Below, one piece after another: positions 21,089 to 25,420 of a DNA stretch of 25,420 bases. The stretch's first letter is position 1. The number at the start of each line of letters is the position of its first letter. The position numbers and the translations under genes are program-made. The notes beneath the pieces were generated by a model that saw only the letters and a list, made by a program, of their open reading frames with translations, ran no database searches and was not told the DNA's origin. This DNA is from Tieghemiomyces parasiticus (Eukaryota; Kickxellomycota; Dimargaritomycetes; Dimargaritales; Dimargaritaceae), in assembly GCA_027575765.1 (NCBI GenBank), contig JANBPT010000705.1:1-25420 (forward strand). Direction: 5' to 3'.

Positions 21089-22324
21089 ATGGCCGCCATC
21101 CTCCGACCTCCGCATACTCACCGCCGCAAGGGCATACCGACACGTAGTCCGCGCAAGGACGACTCGGTGACTTCCCTAGGGGTCACCTTCCAGTTCCCCC
21201 TCCTCCCTGGTGACCTCTCCAGTTTCGAGACGTTTACCGGTGAGGGTGCGGCCCCATCACCGTGGCTGCTGGCGGGATCCTGGCCCGTACGATCCGCCGG
21301 GCTGACCATTCCCTCCCCGCGTTACAACACCCCCGGCCGGTCCGTTTCGGCCACCACCAGCCCCGTTGTCTCTGCGAAGGCTAAACCGGCCGGTACCAAG
21401 CGGGCGACCTCCACTGAGCCCTCCCTGTCTCAGCCCAAGACCAAGCGCCCCACACCTTCCACTGTCGGCACCACCGCTCCCCGTAAGCCCAGTTCCAACA
21501 GCGTCACTGGCCGCGACAGCCCCCGCGTACGTCCGCGAACCAACCGGTCCCCAGTCCGTCACTCTTCGCGCCGGACCCTGCAGAATCAGCTGACCGAAGT
21601 GGCCAATGTCGAACCGGCCGCCCCTGAACCCGCGGCTGCCGCCACTGACAGCCTGCTGCTGGCCACCCCCAACCTGAACTCCCCGGGATCAGACCTGGCC
21701 TCCGTTGACGAACCCCTCAGTCTGGTCGACGAGGTGACCACCCCACCGCCCGCCCATATCGACATTGATAATCACCCCTTCTCCGCCGCCACCGACGACA
21801 GTGTTTCGGTGACTTCGTCCAGCTCCCCCACTGTGTCCGCCCGCAAACTCGGTGGTCGCCGCGCCTGCATCTCCTGCTCCAACTCCAACACGCCCTGCTG
21901 GCGGCCCGGATGGGACAATTCCATCTCGCTGTGCAACTCGTGCGGTCTGAGGTAAGCATCACTGCTTCGTCCATGCGTGGGATACCTGTGGGTTTGATCT
22001 CCCGGCCTGTGGAGGCCGAAGGCCATGTGGACAACGATGGAGGGGGCGGAAGACTTCTCTGCCCCCCCACCCCTCCACCCAACCGCCTTCTGCCACCCTG
22101 GAAATCTATTTGGTTTTTATACGACGGCTGACTAACCGGACCCAACCACCCACTTGTTCACCCGCCTCATACCCCCAACCCCACCGCCTGCCTTAAATTG
22201 TAGATTCAAGAAGTCCAAGATCTTTTGCAAACAGTGCCGCTATGTGCCTCTCAAGAGCGAGATTCAGTCCGGACCCAAACACACCTGCTCCAAGTGCCAC
22301 TTTGAGGGCGACAAGGCCCTTTAA
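21089..22324 (+). CDS. GATA-type zinc-finger protein with an additional C-terminal CX2C...CX2C module
   Basis: Two exons, 21089-21951 and 22204-22324, joined across a 252-base GT-AG intron, give 327 residues. I chose the ATG at 21089 (ATAATGGCC) over one 45 bases upstream because of context; either keeps the frame. Residues 1-255 are rich in Ser, Thr, Pro and Ala with basic patches around 150-165, looking disordered. The GATA finger has C260, C263, C282 and C285 (CX2C-X18-CX2C), the TPCWRPGW core at 269-275 and CNSCGLRFKK at 282-291. The intron falls inside the Arg codon of CGLR, so the basic tail comes from exon 2. Directly after it come C296, C299, C316 and C319, a second CX2C-X16-CX2C set, and the chain ends eight residues later. 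GATA factors bind GATA-core DNA in the nucleus; the target here is unknown. TPCW instead of TPLW or TPQW is uncommon. Confidence 0.9.
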
Positions 22325-24842
22325 AGCGAGCTGCCCGGCACTTTTTACCCTCTTTGCTTGCACACACACTCCGCACCCCCTAGCACCATAATTCGCGCCT
22401 GTACCATGTCCCTAATCACGGTGTACTCTACTCACTTGCCTCGCCACTCGGCTTTTTATTCGCTTGTAAGCTACTTCCATGTAACACTACACGCCATGAG
22501 ATATTAACGCTCTTCGACTCCTCTACTGTATCTTCACACTCTGTATCGCCTTCTCCACCCCGCCATCTCCCGTTATTTATCCCTTGGATTTTCCCCTCCG
22601 ATCGTCCCTCGTCAGTATGACCTAGAATAGTTTGTATATCCTCTTTACCCCGCCTCTACGTCTAATCTTCATGTAGTTCTATACCATCAACGTTTCGTCC
22701 CCACTTTCTCTACCTCTTCTGTACTATTATAAATCACCTTATCCTGACATCTTTTTAATTGGCATGCCACGGCGGGACGGGATGTACCGGATGGGGTATT
22801 TTGCTATTAGGGTGCTTCGGCGAACGATGCGGTAATGATGACGGCAGCCCTGTTCCACTATTTCTGCCCTTCCACTATTCCCGCTCACCGCACGGCAGTT
22901 GGAATTCCGAATATCGGGCCACCCTCGTCCGCGCCAAGTTGAGACAGATTCGTCGCTCGCCAGGGGTACTGAGTATTTCCTGTGCGACACTATCCATGAA
23001 GGGAGTTCTGATCGATAAAACAGTTAGCTACTGTCACATCGAGTCACTCGATTGTCTCGTTCGGAGAGAGATCGAATAACTTGTGGAAAGATATGAGGGT
23101 ACCATGGGCGGTCCATTGCAAGCCTGGCCTATATCCGCAGCCGGCGATCGTGGCCTCGGTTGTGACCGCCAAGAACCCTAGGTTTGCCGAATTTAACTTC
23201 TAAAGCCCATTATCAGTTCGAGTCCGTGATGATCGCGAAGGGGGAGTCTACTCGCCGACAACTTATCTGTAACCAATGCGTGACTAGTCTAATATCACCA
23301 CTGCCATATCAACTTTGAGCGCTAATCGGGGCTCAAGAGCTTACAGATAGACAGCGAGGTTTTTGCGCTTGACAGGCCAGTTTTCCAGTCGCATGGCATA
23401 CGATTGGTGGGTAGCCAATGTCGTCCGCGAGAAAAAAAAAGGGGGCGAGAGACAGTTCCGCTGCAACCATGTTAGCCACCCTAAACCATCCTTACGTCTA
23501 ATGCAGGGTAGACCGACCCCTGTCTACACATCATGCGCTGCATTAGATAGTCACGGGCTAAGCTAGCAATACCTAGAAGCGGTGGCCCTTGCAGACCCGA
23601 CATTTTTTTGGGGGAGGGGGAAATGACCTCCCCCGCCATTTGCAGTCTCCTGTCAGCACCCTCCCTCATTATTTCAACCTGCACCTATGCCACCCTCTCC
23701 CCATTCTTCCCCCCCAACTTATCCCCATTTTGATTTATTGTTACTCTACAACTGGAGATTAGCCTCGGTAGCAAACGCCGTTTACCGCACGATAATCGAG
23801 CTGATTCAGCTACGAAGGCCGCCGTTTCGTTGGCCACTGCCACCGGGTATTCATCGCTGACGGAGTTCTCCTGTCTAGCCACTAAGGCAGTCGACATATA
23901 TTCCAGTACGATGGATCGGCCATAGAGGTTGACAAGACGACAAGAGTGCGTCGAATAGCCCTCTGACGCGGCTAACATCGGTCGGTATTCGATTGGGAGT
24001 ATCGTAACCATCCGATATACCAGAGACATTGCGTCGACGCACCCCTTCCCCCTTCTTTACGGCGAATGGAATATGGCACAAAGGGCAAATTTCGGGTCAC
24101 AGGGTCACACGGGTGGTGCAGGGTCCTTGGGCTCGTTCATTGGTAGAGGCCGCTTAGAGGATTAGGGGGAAGGGTTGATTCGCGCAGGTTCATGGGACTC
24201 ACTTCGTCATCCGACCGGCTAATTTGGATTATTCACCTGGTTTCCTGGGCCAGCCTATCCATCGACCTGGCGCTACTAAGAGTCTTTGCTTAGCCCTCGC
24301 TTCATTACCGGCTAGATTAACATCTTTCAGTTCCATCCTACACAAGCCACTGGTAGCCATCCTTCACCTCGATGATCACCTTGGCCGCAGGCGGTGGGGC
24401 ATGTCGATGTTTCTAAGAGCTTAGCTACCCGATGCTGACGTGGGCTCATCGGTGGTTCGTTAGCCCACCCAGATGGATGAGTGAATACCCGTTAAGTGTG
24501 AATAATTTGAAACTCCGCTAGACCTATGACGCAGTGTGGAGAAGGTGGCCACACACGAACACCCTAACTCTTTAGGTAAAATTCTCTGTTCTGGCTCGAT
24601 TTCTGTAAATGATTAAGATTGTCGCTTACATATGCAGATGAGCAGGTTCAATGTTATGGGAAGGAGGGCAGATGTAGCCCCACCAGGGTGTTTGGCTCCA
24701 CCTCCCCGTTAAATAGTTCAATCACCTTGAATCACCCCCCCCATTAATATTGCCCTGGTACTTGTGTAGGACATCTCCCTATATTGAATCTACTTGACGT
24801 CAGGTATGCCGCGAAGGGGTGGACACTTTCCAATTATCCCAA
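22325..24842. other. 3' flank of the GATA-type gene and gene-free stretch
   Basis: The first 420 bases or so are C/T-rich on the plus strand and probably include the 3' untranslated region of the GATA-type gene; no perfect AATAAA is seen there. From about 22.75 kb composition becomes balanced, with a C/T-rich patch at 23627-23740. No protein-like frame, tRNA or mobile element was recognised. Confidence 0.45.
23610..23634. repeat. GC-rich inverted repeat, 8-bp perfect stem
   Basis: GGGGGAGG (23610-23617) and CCTCCCCC (23627-23634) are exact inverted copies around a 9-base spacer, preceded by seven T residues. It could form a hairpin in DNA or RNA. It may simply reflect adjoining purine-rich and pyrimidine-rich tracts. 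Confidence 0.5.
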
Positions 24843-24848
24843 TTTATT
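24843..24848 (-). promoter_or_regulatory. Candidate polyadenylation signal of the aminoacylase-like gene
   Basis: On the minus strand this reads AATAAA, 42 bases past the stop codon of the aminoacylase-like gene, within an AT-rich patch. Position and match fit a eukaryotic cleavage and polyadenylation signal. Confidence 0.5.
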
Positions 24849-24890
24849 ATATGCTGGCCCTATAAAATCCCGACGAGGACGTACTACATA

Positions 24891-25420
24891 CTAGCCAACG
24901 TTGGCCAGCTCTTCAATTAGGTGCTTGTAGTAGTGAATACCCTCGAGGTAGCAATTGACCGTGACGTATTCGTCATGATCGTGTAAAAGTATAGGGTGAT
25001 TGCGCATGGGCGACACACCGAGACAAGGGATGCCAAGACAGCGGACCCAGCGGGAATCTGTAGCGCCCGTCAGAATATCCGCGTCGTGCGGGATATCGAG
25101 GCGTTTACCCACGCGCTGCATCGCTGCCCACCACGGGTTATTTTCGAGCAAGGTCACGTTGGGTTTTGTATACTTCAGTGCGTAATCGAGGGTCACGTCG
25201 TTACGGTGGGCAAGCTCCGACAACCACGCGCTGAATTTCTCGTAATCGACGAACGGCGAGACACGGATATCGAAACAGGCCTCGAGCGCGTGCGGCACGA
25301 TGTTGTGCTGTTTGCCACCGCTGAGCATGGTCAGGTTGACGGTGGTCACGTCGCCCTCGCGGATGACTTTACCTGTGGCTTCGTCCCTGCCGGCTACCAG
25401 ACGCTTTTCCTCCTGGTCAC
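24891..25420 (-). CDS. Aminoacylase-1-like M20 family metallopeptidase (C-terminal part; 5' end outside window)
   Basis: The frame is open from the window edge (first full codon 25418-25416) to the TAG at 24893-24891, giving 175 C-terminal residues. The GTG at 25347-25349 is an internal Val codon, not the start. Recognisable aminoacylase-1 blocks follow in order: VTTVNLTMLSGG, then NIVPHALEACFDIRV (end of the dimerisation domain), ENNPWWAAMQRV, GATDSRWVRCLGIPCLG and LLHDHDEYV. The first His of HDHDE (residue 146 of this fragment) corresponds to the C-terminal zinc ligand of the family; the other ligands and the catalytic Glu lie upstream, outside the window. The enzyme removes the acyl group from N-acyl-L-amino acids in the cytosol, recycling acetylated amino acids. 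Related M20A dipeptidases are less similar in these blocks. Further exons cannot be seen. Confidence 0.9.
   Translation of the reverse strand, partial: DQEEKRLVAGRDEATGKVIREGDVTTVNLTMLSGGKQHNIVPHALEACFDIRVSPFVDYEKFSAWLSELAHRNDVTLDYALKYTKPNVTLLENNPWWAAMQRVGKRLDIPHDADILTGATDSRWVRCLGIPCLGVSPMRNHPILLHDHDEYVTVNCYLEGIHYYKHLIEELANVG

Noticed and set aside
23216..23225. T-loop-like GTTCGAGTCC
   Set aside because: The flanking bases do not pair as a T stem beyond one base pair, and no A box lies at the right distance upstream.
20029..24754. 12-base word ATTAATATTGCC present at 20029-20040 and 24743-24754
   Set aside because: Repeated 12-base words are expected by chance in 25 kb, and the match does not extend.
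5751..24842. Transposons or CRISPR arrays in the gene-free stretches
   Set aside because: No reverse transcriptase, integrase or transposase motifs, no terminal repeats and no regularly spaced repeats were seen.

Overview
The window is eukaryotic and almost certainly fungal. Coding exons use many G/C-ending codons and are split by GT-AG introns. The recognisable proteins are eukaryotic: a TALE homeodomain protein, a thioredoxin-like CCT cofactor of the TXNDC9/Plp1 type, transportin (karyopherin beta-2), a GATA-type zinc-finger protein and an aminoacylase-1-like M20 peptidase. Introns of about 150-440 bases, a GATA factor with an extra cysteine module and a fungal-style TALE factor suggest an early-diverging filamentous fungus (Zoopagomycota or Mucoromycota grade). 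The phylum is a guess, not something the sequence proves.

Layout. Positions 1-513 are the 3' flank of the homeobox gene, which is a single exon at 514-1752 on the minus strand. From 1753 to about 5750 the plus strand is strikingly purine-rich, so the homeobox sense strand is pyrimidine-rich; I see no gene there. About 5750-8295 is featureless. The three-exon TXNDC9/Plp1 gene (minus, 8296-9361) is divergent from the two-exon transportin gene (plus, 10530-13691) across about 1.17 kb. From 13692 to 21088 there is no gene I can support; this stretch holds a pyrimidine-rich 3' flank, a purine island with a G-quadruplex motif and a (GT)9 repeat near 15.0-15.1 kb, an isolated TATA-like site near 16.2 kb, and a long pyrimidine-rich region leading into the GATA gene (plus, 21089-22324, two exons). 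About 22.3-24.85 kb is again without genes. The window ends inside an aminoacylase-1-like gene on the minus strand (24891-25420, 5' part missing).

The genes are not an operon or an obvious cluster. Two are transcription regulators, two serve general cell functions (nuclear import, chaperonin-assisted folding) and one is metabolic. Nothing here supports a mobile element, CRISPR array, tRNA or rRNA. The most unusual signals are (i) a GATA finger followed at once by a second CX2C...CX2C module at the C-terminus, (ii) pyrimidine bias of the sense strand flanking every gene by hundreds to thousands of bases, and (iii) a histidine-rich stretch in the acidic loop of transportin. I found no clearly new multi-gene system.
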